Source of the DNA: Rhizobium lentis
Lineage (GTDB): Bacteria > Pseudomonadota > Alphaproteobacteria > Rhizobiales > Rhizobiaceae
Assembly: GCF_017352135.1 (NCBI RefSeq)
Contig: NZ_CP071454.1
Span: 3,187,001-3,251,000 of the forward strand
Direction: 5' to 3'
Length of the DNA stretch: 64,000 bases
In this document: positions 8,675 to 17,531 of the stretch, one piece after another
Layout: each line of letters starts with the position of its first letter
Numbering within the stretch: the first letter of the stretch is position 1
Made by a program: the position numbers and the translations under genes
Notes under the pieces: model-generated
Told to the model about the DNA's origin: nothing
Seen by the model: only the letters and a program-made list of their open reading frames with translations
Database searches by the model: none

Positions 8675-9688
8675 TCAGAAGCCTGCAAGCACTGCCTTGC
8701 CCTTCATACGGCCGCTTTCCACCATCGCATGCGCTCTCTTCAGATTTGCCGCATTGATCGGGCCGACGGTCTCGGTGAGCGTCGTGCGGATCTTTCCGGC
8801 GTCGACCAGTTCGGAAATCTTGTTCAGCAGCTTGTGCTGCTCGATCATGTCAGGCGTGCCATAAAGCGGGCGGGTGAACATCAGTTCCCAATGAATGGAG
8901 ATGGCTTTGCGCTTGAAGGGCACGATGTCGAGTGTCTTGGGATCGTCGATCAGGGCGAAGCGGCCTTGCGGTGCGATGGCTTCCACAATGTCGCCCACGT
9001 GATGGTCGGTATTGGTTGTCGAAAAAACGAACCCCGGTGCGCCGATACCAAGCGCTGCCACCTGAGGCGCGATCGGCTTGGAGTGATCGACGATATGTTG
9101 TGCGCCGAGCGCCTTCACCCAGTCCTGCGTTTCCGGCCGCGATGCCGTTGCGATGACGGTGAGATCGGTGAGAGAACGGGCGATCTGGATGGCGATCGAG
9201 CCGACCCCGCCTGCGCCGCCGATGATCAGGATGGAGCGTGCCGGGCCCGCAACAGCGTCCTGCACCTTCAGCCGGTCGAACAGCGCCTCATAAGCAGTGA
9301 TCGAGGTCAGCGGCAGGGCGGCCGCGGCCGCGAAATCGAGGCTCCTTGGTTTTTTCCCGACGATGCGCTCGTCGACGAGGTGGAATTCGGCATTGCTGCC
9401 CGGACGGCTGATGACGCCGGAATAGAACACCTCGTCGCCCGGCCTGAACAGCGTGACGTCAGCACCGACGGCCTTGACGACACCGGCGGCATCCCAGCCG
9501 AGCACCTTGAGTTCGTCGGCCGGTGGCGCGGAATGGGCGCGCACCTTCACATCGACGGGATTGACGGAGACAGCCTTGATCTCGACGAGCAGATCATGGC
9601 CGCGAGCTTCCGGCATCGGCAAGTCGACATCAATCAGCGAGGTCTCGGCGGTAATGGGCTGTGGGGTCTTATAAGCGACGGCGCGCAT
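8675..9688 (-). CDS. Zinc-type alcohol dehydrogenase family protein (quinone-oxidoreductase-like)
   Basis: 337 residues from the ATG at 9688, preceded by AGGAGTTTCCC; an in-frame extension upstream lacks an equivalent signal. It is a medium-chain dehydrogenase/reductase with a GroES-like N-terminal half (VNPVDVKVRA, VLGWDAAGVVKAVG) and a Rossmann half (ILIIGGAGGVGSIAIQIAR). The cysteines that bind structural and catalytic zinc are absent, which points to the NADPH:quinone reductase/enone reductase side of the superfamily. The divergent neighbour is a DUF24/HxlR regulator, a pairing known for quinone- and electrophile-responsive reductases. Physiological substrate unknown. Confidence 0.9.
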   Translation of the reverse strand: MRAVAYKTPQPITAETSLIDVDLPMPEARGHDLLVEIKAVSVNPVDVKVRAHSAPPADELKVLGWDAAGVVKAVGADVTLFRPGDEVFYSGVISRPGSNAEFHLVDERIVGKKPRSLDFAAAAALPLTSITAYEALFDRLKVQDAVAGPARSILIIGGAGGVGSIAIQIARSLTDLTVIATASRPETQDWVKALGAQHIVDHSKPIAPQVAALGIGAPGFVFSTTNTDHHVGDIVEAIAPQGRFALIDDPKTLDIVPFKRKAISIHWELMFTRPLYGTPDMIEQHKLLNKISELVDAGKIRTTLTETVGPINAANLKRAHAMVESGRMKGKAVLAGF

Positions 9689-9762
9689 GGGAAACTCCTG
9701 TGTTCTTTGCACGGAAGCTAGATGCGCACTATGTTCGAACAACGCAAGAATGCACAAATTCT

Positions 9763-9790
9763 GTACGTAGTACCAAAAAGGATACTGTAA
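9763..9790. promoter_or_regulatory. Probable HxlR operator in the divergent promoter
   Basis: GTACGTAGTACC, five A residues, then GGATACTGTA form an imperfect inverted repeat ending just before the hxlR-type start codon. GTAC-type palindromes are usual for DUF24/HxlR proteins. The AAAAAGGA inside it also serves as the ribosome-binding site, so binding here could block its own expression. Confidence 0.45.
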
Positions 9791-9791
9791 A

Positions 9792-10199
9792 ATGTCGTTG
9801 CCGCGCGCCAAACTCGTCAGGAATTTTCCCGGTTGCCCTGTCGAGGCGACGCTGAGTTACCTCGACGGAAAATGGAAGGGCGTGATCCTCTTTCACCTCA
9901 TGAAGGGCACACTGCGCTTCAACGAACTGCGCCGCAAGTTACCGGCTGTGACCCAGCGCATGCTGACCAAGCAGTTGCGCGAACTCGAAGAGTCCGGTCT
10001 GGTGTCTCGTACCGTCTATCCGGTGGTGCCGCCGCGTGTTGAATATGCGATGACGCCGCTCGGCATGACGCTGAAGCCGGTCGTCGATGCGCTTGCCGCC
10101 TGGGGCGACGATTATGTCTTCTGCAGCCCGGATGGGCGCGAGCTGCGCATGGCCTCAGGCGGGCTGCACACACCGGTTGCGCCTCTCCAGGCGGGCTGA
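9792..10199 (+). CDS. HxlR/DUF24-family transcriptional regulator
   Basis: 135 residues with the whole HxlR winged helix: PVEATLSYLDGKWKGVILFHLMKG, then RFNELRRKLPAVTQRMLTKQLRELEESGLV and the wing VPPRVEYAMTPLG. Cys15 sits in the GCPVEATL position where redox- and electrophile-sensing members of this family have their conserved N-terminal cysteine. Being divergent from the quinone-reductase-like gene, it probably represses it until the cysteine reacts. Its last 45 bases overlap the 3 prime end of the convergent MFS gene. Confidence 0.93.
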   Translation: MSLPRAKLVRNFPGCPVEATLSYLDGKWKGVILFHLMKGTLRFNELRRKLPAVTQRMLTKQLRELEESGLVSRTVYPVVPPRVEYAMTPLGMTLKPVVDALAAWGDDYVFCSPDGRELRMASGGLHTPVAPLQAG

Positions 10200-11384
10200 G
10201 GCTGCGAAGACGAAGAGGCCGAGGAAGGAAAGTGCTGCGCCGACATAGCCCGTGGCCGCAAACCCGTAACCCCAGGCGATGACGAGGCCGCCGAGCCAGG
10301 CGCCGATCGCATTGGCGATGTTGAAGGCGGAATGGTTGGACGCGGCCGCCAGCGTCTGCGCGTCGGCGGCGACATCCATCAGCCGCGTCTGCAGCGCCGG
10401 CCCGGCGGCAAAACCGCAGCCGACGAGGAAGACAGAGAGCCCGAGCATATAGGGGTTGGCGGCGGTCAGTGAGAAGGTGGTGAGCACGACGATATTATAG
10501 ACGAGCGAGCCGCCGATCGTTCCGAGCAGCGATTTGTCGGCGAGCCACGAGCCAATGAAATTGCCTGCATTCATGCCGACGCCGAAAAGCACCAGCATGA
10601 TTGGAACCGCGCTTTCCGGCAGCATCGCCACTTCGGTGGTGGTCGAGGCGATATAGCTGAACATCGCGAACATGCCGCCATAACCGACGGCGGCGATGCC
10701 AAGCGTCAACCAGACCTGCGGACGGCGGAAGGCGCCGAGTTCGCGTAAGAAACTCGCCTCTTCGGAAACACTGTCCTTCGGGACATAGAACCAGATCAAT
10801 ACCACGGTCAGCAGGCCGACGACGCCGACCGACAGGAATGCCACCTGCCAGTCGAGCGACTGGCCGAAGAAGGTCGTTAGCGGCGTACCGAGAAGTGTCG
10901 CGACGGTGAGCCCAAGCATGACGCGGCCGACCGCACGGGCGCGGCGATGCACCGGCACCATCGAGGCGGCCACCAGCGCCGCGACGCCGAAATAGGCGCC
11001 ATGCGGCAGGCCGCTGATGAAACGCAAAACGGTGAAGGTCTCGAAGCTGGGCGCTACGGCGCTTGCTATATTGCCGGCGGCAAAGATCAGCATCAGCGTC
11101 AAAAGCAACGTGCGCCGTGCCATCTTGGCGGCGAGCACGGCAATAACGGGTGCGCCGATGACGACGCCGAGTGCATAGGCGCTGATGACGTAGCCGGCTT
11201 GCGGCGTCGTGACCGAGAACGTGTCGGCGACATTGGGCAGCAGACCCATGATCGCGAATTCGCCGGTGCCGATGCCGAAGCCGCCGCAGGCGAGCGCCAG
11301 CTGAACCAAAATCACGGTCGCTGCCGACGGCAGCTCGCCATCCGGCCGGCTACGGATGGAATCGTTGATGGCGATCTCACTCAT
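10155..11384 (-). CDS. MFS transporter (DHA1, AraJ/YdhP-type)
   Basis: 409 residues from ATG at 11384, with GAGGAGCGCTC as ribosome-binding site; the longer frame has no comparable start. Twelve hydrophobic segments are visible, with the DHA1 signatures GTGEFAIMGLLPNVA near the first helix, ALGVVIGAPVIAVLAAKMARR between helices 2 and 3, and FISGLPHGAYFGVAALVAA in helix 4-5. This subgroup exports sugars, arabinose-like compounds or drugs; the substrate is not determinable. The gene ends inside the HxlR regulator on the opposite strand, so antisense interference is possible. Confidence 0.92.
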   Translation of the reverse strand: MSEIAINDSIRSRPDGELPSAATVILVQLALACGGFGIGTGEFAIMGLLPNVADTFSVTTPQAGYVISAYALGVVIGAPVIAVLAAKMARRTLLLTLMLIFAAGNIASAVAPSFETFTVLRFISGLPHGAYFGVAALVAASMVPVHRRARAVGRVMLGLTVATLLGTPLTTFFGQSLDWQVAFLSVGVVGLLTVVLIWFYVPKDSVSEEASFLRELGAFRRPQVWLTLGIAAVGYGGMFAMFSYIASTTTEVAMLPESAVPIMLVLFGVGMNAGNFIGSWLADKSLLGTIGGSLVYNIVVLTTFSLTAANPYMLGLSVFLVGCGFAAGPALQTRLMDVAADAQTLAAASNHSAFNIANAIGAWLGGLVIAWGYGFAATGYVGAALSFLGLFVFAASARLERRNRCVQPA

Positions 11385-11680
11385 GAGCGCTCCTCGGGAC
11401 GGTTTGCTGCTTGGCAATGGCCCCTGACGCAGCTGCGGCGGCGGGCCGATCGTTTGGGGGAAGGCGGCGACGATCACTCCGATCTCTCATCTATCCGTGA
11501 TGTATCGTCAGGCGTCGAGTGCATTTTTCGCAGTGCAGCGTCCTGCTATGTGCATATGTCTATTGCAATTTTTGCATTTCTGTCATTTTTTCGGGGAAGT
11601 GGCCGTGCTTGAAATCGCCGATACCGCAACCATCTCAGGGCAGAGGCAGGATTGTTTCCGCGCCAGAGACAGGAGCCCAC

Positions 11681-12625
11681 ATGAAGCTTGTAGGCTTTTT
11701 CAATCGCGACGGCGGTACCTTCAAGACCACCGATATGCTGGCCTACGAGAAGAGGGCGGAAGCGGCGTTCCGTGACGCCGGGCACGATTTCGAGGCGATC
11801 GTATTTTCGGGCAAGGAGATCATTCCCGCCATGGAGCGGGCGGCCAAGCGCGACGATATTGACGGCATCGTTGCCGGCGGCGGCGACGGCACGATTTCGG
11901 CGGCGGCATCGATCGCCTGGAAGAACGGCATTGCGCTCGGCGTCGTGCCGGCCGGCACGATGAACCTCTTTGCCCGGTCGCTGCGCGTGCCGCTCGATAT
12001 CTGGCAGGCGCTCGACGTCCTCGCCTCCGGCGAGATCGATAATGTCGATATCGCCAGCGCTAACGGCCGGCCCTTCATCCACCAGTTTTCCGCCGGCCTG
12101 CATGCCCGCATGGTGCGCTACCGCAACGCTTACAGCTACCGTTCCCGGCTGGGCAAGATCAGGGCGAGCACCAAGGCGGCCTTGGGCGTCATATTCAACC
12201 CGCCGGAATTCGAGGTCGAGTTCGAGGCGGTCGGCATGCGCGAGCGCCGCCGGGTGTCGGCGGTCTCTGTCTCCAATAATCCGTTCGGCGAAAATGCGCT
12301 GCTTTATGCCGATAATCTGAGAAGCGGCGAGCTCGGCTTCTATACGGCCAATCCGTTGAAACCGCTCGGTGTCGCCCGCCTTGCCATCGACATGCTGCGC
12401 GGCAAGGTCCGCGAGAATGCCGATGTCATGGTGATGCATCCTGCCGAAGTGCGCCTGCATTTCCCCAAACTGCGGTCCAAGGCCAATTGCGTCATCGACG
12501 GCGAGCTGCTGCCGCTCCAACGCGATGTCTTGATCCGGCTGCACCCCGGCGAATTGAAAGTCCTCGTCAAACAGGGGCTCGCCGCCCAGGTCAATGCGGA
12601 CGAACGCCGCGAACCCGCCGCGTAA
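11681..12625 (+). CDS. Diacylglycerol kinase-family lipid kinase
   Basis: 314 residues from the ATG at 11681 after AGGAGCCCAC. The catalytic DAGK/NAD-kinase-like fold shows IVAGGGDGTISAAASIAW at about residues 66-83, the ATP-binding GGGDGT signature, followed by GVVPAGTMNLFARSL, the second conserved loop. The C-terminal beta-sandwich domain contains SNNPFGENAL and CVIDGELLPLQ. Members phosphorylate diacylglycerol, sphingoid bases or similar lipids, and a precise lipid cannot be given. The 296 bases upstream are AT-rich around 11520-11600 and probably contain its promoter. Confidence 0.92.
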   Translation: MKLVGFFNRDGGTFKTTDMLAYEKRAEAAFRDAGHDFEAIVFSGKEIIPAMERAAKRDDIDGIVAGGGDGTISAAASIAWKNGIALGVVPAGTMNLFARSLRVPLDIWQALDVLASGEIDNVDIASANGRPFIHQFSAGLHARMVRYRNAYSYRSRLGKIRASTKAALGVIFNPPEFEVEFEAVGMRERRRVSAVSVSNNPFGENALLYADNLRSGELGFYTANPLKPLGVARLAIDMLRGKVRENADVMVMHPAEVRLHFPKLRSKANCVIDGELLPLQRDVLIRLHPGELKVLVKQGLAAQVNADERREPAA

Positions 12626-12643
12626 GTCGGCCGCTGCGTTATA

Positions 12644-13996
12644 TCAGAGCCGCGGCAGATAAGTCCGATAGTCGAAATCCGAGACCGTTCGCAGATGTGC
12701 AAGCGCTTCCTTGCGCTTGGTGTCGCCGTAGAGCGCCTGATAGCGTGCGCCGAAGAAATCGGCGATGAAGGGCGAGGCGCGGAACGTCTCGACGGCGCTC
12801 AGGAAATCATGCGTCAGCCGTGTGGTATTCGCGGGCACATGCGAAGGCGTCGCCTCTTCACCGGGATCGAGTTCGCGGTCGAGGCCGACAAGCATGCCGC
12901 CGAGGATTGCCGCCAGCAGCAGATAGGGATTGGCATCGGCGCCTGCGACGCGGTGCTCGACGCGCGCGGCCGGGCCGTCTTTTTCGGGGATGCGAATCGC
13001 CGTGCCGCGATGGCCGCTGCCCCAGCTCAGATCGACAGGCGCGAAGGAGCCCGGCTGGAAGCGCCGGTAGGAATTGGCGAAGGGGGCGAAGATCAGCTGC
13101 GCCTCGCGCATGGTGGCAAGCAGGCCCGCTGTGGCCGATTTGAGCAGCTTTGGTTCGCCGCCCCTGGCATCGAGGATGTTGCGGCCCTGGCCGTCGATGA
13201 TGCTGGCATGCACATGCAGGCCGGAGCCGGCATGGTCGGAATAGGGCTTGGCCATGCAGGTCGATTTCAGCCCATGGCGGCGCGCCGCCTGCTCGGCGAC
13301 GCGCTTCAGATAGAGGCAGTCGTCGGCGGCTGCCAGCGCATCGGGGCGGTGCACGAGATTGACCTCGAACTGACCGGGGCCGAATTCCGCCGTCGTCGCG
13401 TCCGCCGGCAGTTCTTGCGCCTTGGCATAGGCCCTCAGCGTCTGGAGGTAGCCGTCGAGTGCATCGACGGCGCTCATATCGTAGAGCTGGAAGCCGTTCG
13501 GTTCGCCGCGATAGGTGAGGTTTTCGGGCGGGGAGGGGCGTCCGGTCTCACGCCAATCTCCCGCCATCACGTAGAATTCCAACTCGGTCGCAACCACAGG
13601 CGTCAGGCCGCGCGAGGCATAGCGCCCCAGCACGGAGGCGAGGATGGCACGCGGATCCATGAAGCTCGGGCTGCCGTCCAACTCGTGCATCGTGGCGAGC
13701 ACCTGCATCGATCCCTCCGGCGCCCAGGGCATCGGCGCAAGGCTCCTCCGGTCGGCTACGACCGTGCCGTCGGGATCGCCGATGGTCAGCGACAGGCCGG
13801 TGATGTCGTCATTGTCGTCGCCCCAGATATCGAGCGATTGCGTCGAGGTCGGCAGGCGGATTTCGCCGGCCCAGATCTTGCTTTCGCTGCCAGGGGGAAG
13901 TTGCTTGCCGCGCAGCTCGCCGTTCATGCCGACGATCAGGATCTCGAAACGCGGATCGCCGCCTTCGATCTTGCCGTCCATCCTGTCGCTCACCAT
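12644..13996 (-). CDS. Glutamine synthetase-family enzyme, probable gamma-glutamylputrescine synthetase
   Basis: 450 residues. It has the glutamine synthetase beta-grasp region followed by the catalytic barrel: ATELEFYVM (metal-binding Glu), AEFGPGQFEVNL, SGLHVHASI (the HxH ammonia/metal loop), and RGTAIRIPEKDGPAARVEHRVAGADANPYLLLAAIL, which carries the terminal phosphate-binding arginines and metal site. It lacks the adenylylation-site context of GlnA and groups by eye with PuuA/GlnT-like enzymes. The divergent neighbour is a putrescine-type aminotransferase, so ligation of glutamate to putrescine or another amine is the most likely reaction. Substrate inferred from context. Confidence 0.85.
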   Translation of the reverse strand: MVSDRMDGKIEGGDPRFEILIVGMNGELRGKQLPPGSESKIWAGEIRLPTSTQSLDIWGDDNDDITGLSLTIGDPDGTVVADRRSLAPMPWAPEGSMQVLATMHELDGSPSFMDPRAILASVLGRYASRGLTPVVATELEFYVMAGDWRETGRPSPPENLTYRGEPNGFQLYDMSAVDALDGYLQTLRAYAKAQELPADATTAEFGPGQFEVNLVHRPDALAAADDCLYLKRVAEQAARRHGLKSTCMAKPYSDHAGSGLHVHASIIDGQGRNILDARGGEPKLLKSATAGLLATMREAQLIFAPFANSYRRFQPGSFAPVDLSWGSGHRGTAIRIPEKDGPAARVEHRVAGADANPYLLLAAILGGMLVGLDRELDPGEEATPSHVPANTTRLTHDFLSAVETFRASPFIADFFGARYQALYGDTKRKEALAHLRTVSDFDYRTYLPRL

Positions 13997-14078
13997 GCCT
14001 TGAAAATCCTCCGGGACAAGGACAAGCTCCTATCCCATCGATAGCAGCCTTTCAATCCACGAGGGTTTTTCACTAGCC

Positions 14079-15446
14079 ATGCCCGATACTTACCCTCTCT
14101 CGAATCTCGCCGCGATTGACGCTGCGCACCACCTGCATCCCTTCGCCGACATGAAGAAATTGAATGCCGAAGGCACGCGCGTCATTCAGCGCGGCGAGGG
14201 CGTCTACATCTTCGACAATCACGGCAGGAAATATCTCGACGGCTTTGCCGGCCTCTGGTGCGTCAATATCGGTTATGGTCGCCGGGAGATCACCGAAGCC
14301 GTGGCGCGGCAGATGAACGAACTGCCCTATTACAATACCTTCTTTGGGACGACCTCGACGCCGACCGCGCTGCTTGCCGAGAAAGTCACCTCTCATGCCG
14401 GCGTACGTTTCAACCATATCTTCTTCACCGGCTCCGGCTCGGAAGCGAACGACACCTGGTTCCGCATGGCCCGGGTCTATTGGAGTGCGGTCGGCAAGTC
14501 GTCGAAGAAGATCGTGATCGCGCGGAAAAACGGCTATCATGGCTCGACCGTCGCTGGCGCCAGCCTCGGTGGCATGAAATACATGCACGAGCAGGGTGAC
14601 CTGCCGATACCAGGCGTCGTCCATATCGGTCAGCCTTACTGGTATGGCGAGGGCGGCGATCTGTCGCCCGATGAATTCGGTCTGAAGGTCGCACGCGAAC
14701 TCGAAGCCAAGATCGACGAACTGGGCGAGGAAAATGTCGCCGCCTTCGTCGCCGAGCCGGTGCAGGGGGCCGCCGGTGTCATCATCCCGCCCGAGACCTA
14801 CTGGCCGGAGATCGACCGGATCTGCAAGGCGCGCAATATCCTGCTCGTGACCGACGAAGTGATCTGCGGTTTCGGTCGCCTGGGTTCCTGGTTCGGTCAT
14901 CAGCATTTCGGCGTCGAGCCCGATGTCGCGCCGATCGCCAAGGGACTTTCCTCAGGCTATCTGCCGATCGGCGGCGTGCTCGTCAGCGACCGCATCGCAG
15001 ATGTGCTGATCAACGAGGTCGGCGACTTCAATCATGGTTTCACCTATTCCGGCCATCCGGTCTGCGCCGCCGCGGCCCTCGAAAATCTGCGCATCATCGA
15101 GGAGGAAAGGTTGGTCGAACGCGTGCGCGATGATATCGGCCCGTATTTTAGCAGGGCCTGGGCCGCACTGGCAGAGCACGATCTCGTAGGCGCTGCTGAC
15201 AGCATCGGCCTAATGGGCGGATTGCAGCTTGCCGCCGAAAAGAGCACGCGCACCCGTTATGAAAAGCCCGATCAGGTCGGTTCGCTGGTGCGCAACCACG
15301 CGCTGGCAAACGGCCTTGTCCTGCGCGCCACCGGTGACCGTATGCTGGCCTCGCCACCGCTCGTCATCAGCCATGCGGAGGTGGATGAGATGGCTGAAAT
15401 CACCAGGCTGGCGCTGGATGCAACCTGGAAGGAACTGAAATCCTGA
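14079..15446 (+). CDS. Class III aminotransferase, probable putrescine/polyamine:pyruvate aminotransferase
   Basis: 455 residues, the standard length for SpuC-type enzymes. Recognisable blocks are LHPFADMKKLNAEG, the substrate/phosphate loop FFTGSGSEANDTWFRMARVYW, KNGYHGSTVAGASLGG, the PLP-binding Asp in LVTDEVICGFGR, and the Schiff-base lysine in IAKGLSSGYLPIGG. It is divergent from the gamma-glutamylputrescine-synthetase-like gene, with 82 bases between, which suggests both serve polyamine breakdown. The exact amine donor is inferred, not shown. Confidence 0.88.
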   Translation: MPDTYPLSNLAAIDAAHHLHPFADMKKLNAEGTRVIQRGEGVYIFDNHGRKYLDGFAGLWCVNIGYGRREITEAVARQMNELPYYNTFFGTTSTPTALLAEKVTSHAGVRFNHIFFTGSGSEANDTWFRMARVYWSAVGKSSKKIVIARKNGYHGSTVAGASLGGMKYMHEQGDLPIPGVVHIGQPYWYGEGGDLSPDEFGLKVARELEAKIDELGEENVAAFVAEPVQGAAGVIIPPETYWPEIDRICKARNILLVTDEVICGFGRLGSWFGHQHFGVEPDVAPIAKGLSSGYLPIGGVLVSDRIADVLINEVGDFNHGFTYSGHPVCAAAALENLRIIEEERLVERVRDDIGPYFSRAWAALAEHDLVGAADSIGLMGGLQLAAEKSTRTRYEKPDQVGSLVRNHALANGLVLRATGDRMLASPPLVISHAEVDEMAEITRLALDATWKELKS

Positions 15447-15467
15447 TGCCGCTATGTCGATGCCAGG

Positions 15468-15998
15468 TCACTGCAGCTGCTGTCGGATCATGGGCAAAGC
15501 CAAGGTGAGGAGCACGGCGAAAACCATGATGACGCCATAAGGTATCTTCCGGCTTGCCCGGATTTCCTCGATGCGCATGAAAAAGGCGAGATGTGCGACG
15601 CGAAGCGGCACCGGCAGCCGCAGGGCCAGGAGCGTCACGATGCCGAGCACGAGGAGCAAAAACGAAAACGGCAGCATCCCGTGCCATCCGACAAAAAGGC
15701 CGATCGGCAGGAAAAGCTTGGCGTCTCCTGCGCCAAACAGCCGGAACGCCCAGAGCATCACCCCAAGCATGAACATCAGCAGGCCGGCTGCGACGTCGCC
15801 GCCAATTCCGCTCGAAGCAAACAGCGCCGCGCCGACATCCTCGGAACCAAGCAACTCGGCCACCGCGCGCAGTGCATAAAGTGTCACGAGCGCAAGAACG
15901 AGCCTGTTGGGGATCTTCCATGTGCGGAAATCGGTCCATGCTGCGTAGAGAAAAAGTAATACTGAAAGAGAATTAGTAAGATTTGCCAATTGCAGCAT
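15468..15998 (-). CDS. cpaA: Prepilin peptidase CpaA/TadV (type IV leader peptidase, A24)
   Basis: About 176 residues from the ATG at 15998, which sits nine bases after AAAGG; a TTG three codons upstream is too close to that signal. It is an integral membrane aspartate protease with six hydrophobic segments. The two catalytic aspartates are in YAAWTDFRTWKIPN and in the signature FGAGDAKL. It cleaves the leader of Flp pilin and the TadE/F pseudopilins. In many tad loci the gene follows pilA on the same strand; here it is divergent from pilA, sharing the AT-rich intergenic region. Confidence 0.95.
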   Translation of the reverse strand: MLQLANLTNSLSVLLFLYAAWTDFRTWKIPNRLVLALVTLYALRAVAELLGSEDVGAALFASSGIGGDVAAGLLMFMLGVMLWAFRLFGAGDAKLFLPIGLFVGWHGMLPFSFLLLVLGIVTLLALRLPVPLRVAHLAFFMRIEEIRASRKIPYGVIMVFAVLLTLALPMIRQQLQ

Positions 15999-16125
15999 CG
16001 GATTCAACCTTTATGGGCTATTATAATTCACCGGGGACGTTCATTTTCACTCAGTGCATCGGCCATTTCTGCGGTTTCCGTCTTAACCATAAAGTATAAA
16101 TGCTCGCGATCCGCGTATAAAACAA

Positions 16126-16154
16126 TTGACTAAATTAGACTTAACAGATTATTA
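16126..16154 (+). promoter_or_regulatory. Probable sigma-70-type promoter of the Tad pilus operon
   Basis: TTGACT (16126-16131) and TTATTA (16149-16154) are separated by 17 bases, in the AT-rich 230-bp gap between cpaA and pilA. The transcript would have a leader of about 80 bases before pilA. The sequence around 16030-16120 is also AT-rich and may hold the opposite cpaA promoter. Confidence 0.55.
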
Positions 16155-16239
16155 ATATTCCCAGTCGAAGGGGCGGTCTCGACGACAAGGGTGCCGGGGG
16201 AAATTACGGCGCACTACTTACCTGGGAGGTAAATTCTCG

Positions 16240-16437
16240 ATGAAAGCATTTGTAAATAGCGTACGCGCTTTCGCGCGGGAAGAAGATGGCGTCGCACTTA
16301 CCGAATACCTCATTCTGCTTGGTTTGTTGGTCGGCGGAGTTGTTGCGTCAGTTCTCCTGATCGGCACTGAACTCAACACGGCATGGGCATCGTGGGCCAC
16401 TTGGTTCCAAGCACAAGACCTGACTGCGCCGGGTTGA
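16240..16437 (+). CDS. pilA: Flp/Fap-family major pilin subunit
   Basis: 65 residues, typical of Flp prepilins. A short positively charged leader ends at Gly17, and processing before Val18 would leave VALTEY, with Glu at position 5 and Tyr at position 6 of the mature protein, the Flp motif. A hydrophobic helix (LILLGLLVGGVVASVLLIG) follows. GGGAGG lies at ribosome-binding distance. The mature pilin of about 48 residues would polymerise into the adhesive, retractable Tad pilus. A gap of 120 bases before cpaB includes a possible attenuating stem, which would let pilin be made in excess. Confidence 0.95.
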   Translation: MKAFVNSVRAFAREEDGVALTEYLILLGLLVGGVVASVLLIGTELNTAWASWATWFQAQDLTAPG

Positions 16438-16558
16438 TGCACCTCAGCTGCTTCCTGAGCAGCGTTTTTGAGCTGAAGAGAGGGGTTTTGTTAACTCCTC
16501 CCTTCTAAATTAGCAAAAATGAATGGATGCACTCCGTCCAGTGTAGCGAGTAACCGCG

Positions 16559-17476
16559 ATGCGTTCGTCAACGATTTTAAGTCTGGTTATTGCGTTTGTA
16601 CTTGCAGCAGCAGCAGTTTTCGGTATGCGCGCGTACCTCTCCGATCAAAAGGCCCGATTGCTGGCGATGAACGGCGTGAAGGCCGAGGAAAGGACACTTG
16701 TTGTCGCCGCCACGCCAATGCGCTTCGGCGACCGGATCCGATCCGAAAACCTCAGGGCCATTCCATGGCCCTCCAATGAAACACCCGCAGGCTCATTCGT
16801 CAGCATCGATCTGGTTGTCGGCAACGATGCCCAGCCGCGTTATGCCATGGCGGCGATCGACCCTGGCGAGCCGGTGCTATCCTCGAAAATCACCGGTGCA
16901 GGCGAACGCGCCACGCTGTCGGCGGCGCTCGACCAGGGCATGAAGGCAGTCTCTATCCGCGTCAATGACGTGCTCGGCGTTGCCGGCTTCGTGAGACCTT
17001 CCGATCGCGTCGATGTGCTTCTGACGCGGGTCGTGCGCGGCCCGGTCGGCAACGATCAGACCTTTGTCGACGTGCTGCTGCAAGGCGTCAAGGTGTTGGC
17101 GGTCGACCAGACGGCAGACGAGCGCAAGGACGAGCCATCCGTCGTGAAAACCGTGACCTTTGAGGTCACGACCGATGAGGCCCAGCGCCTTACCCTCGGC
17201 TCCAGTATCGGCACCCTCTCGCTCGCGCTTCGCAATGTTGCCTCTTCCTCCATCGAGCAAACCCGCCCGATCACCGTCGCCGACCTTGGTGGCGGAGCGA
17301 TGGCGACCGAGCTGGGCAAAAGCTTGGAAAATATTAAGTTGCCAGAACCTGAAAAACAAGTGCAGATTGTGGAGCCAAAGGTTGAGCCGGTGTTGCCGGT
17401 CGAGCCGAAATGGGTGACAGTGGGTGTCTGGAACACGACGAAGCGCGAGGAGCACCGAGTCGGTCTGGTCCAGTGA
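16559..17476 (+). CDS. cpaB: Tad pilus assembly protein CpaB/RcpC
   Basis: 305 residues. An N-terminal membrane anchor (ILSLVIAFVLAAAAVFGMRAY) is followed by an SAF/beta-clip domain (VVAATPMRFGDRIRSENLRAI) and the RcpC region around MKAVSIRVNDVLGVAGFVRPSDRVDVLL, the family signature. CpaB is a periplasmic partner of the outer-membrane secretin. The C-terminal 60 residues are a proline/glutamate-rich tail (KLPEPEKQVQIVEPKVEPVL) that may span periplasm or bind peptidoglycan. cpaC begins 55 bases downstream, so the genes are cotranscribed. Confidence 0.95.
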   Translation: MRSSTILSLVIAFVLAAAAVFGMRAYLSDQKARLLAMNGVKAEERTLVVAATPMRFGDRIRSENLRAIPWPSNETPAGSFVSIDLVVGNDAQPRYAMAAIDPGEPVLSSKITGAGERATLSAALDQGMKAVSIRVNDVLGVAGFVRPSDRVDVLLTRVVRGPVGNDQTFVDVLLQGVKVLAVDQTADERKDEPSVVKTVTFEVTTDEAQRLTLGSSIGTLSLALRNVASSSIEQTRPITVADLGGGAMATELGKSLENIKLPEPEKQVQIVEPKVEPVLPVEPKWVTVGVWNTTKREEHRVGLVQ

Positions 17477-17531
17477 TGTTTATGCGGCCTGCCGCAGACG
17501 CGGCCAGCTGAATGAGGGGGCTAAAGCAGGC

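Noticed and set aside
12695..14044. 449-codon frame opposite the glutamine-synthetase-like gene
   Set aside because: Antisense shadow of a well-conserved enzyme gene.
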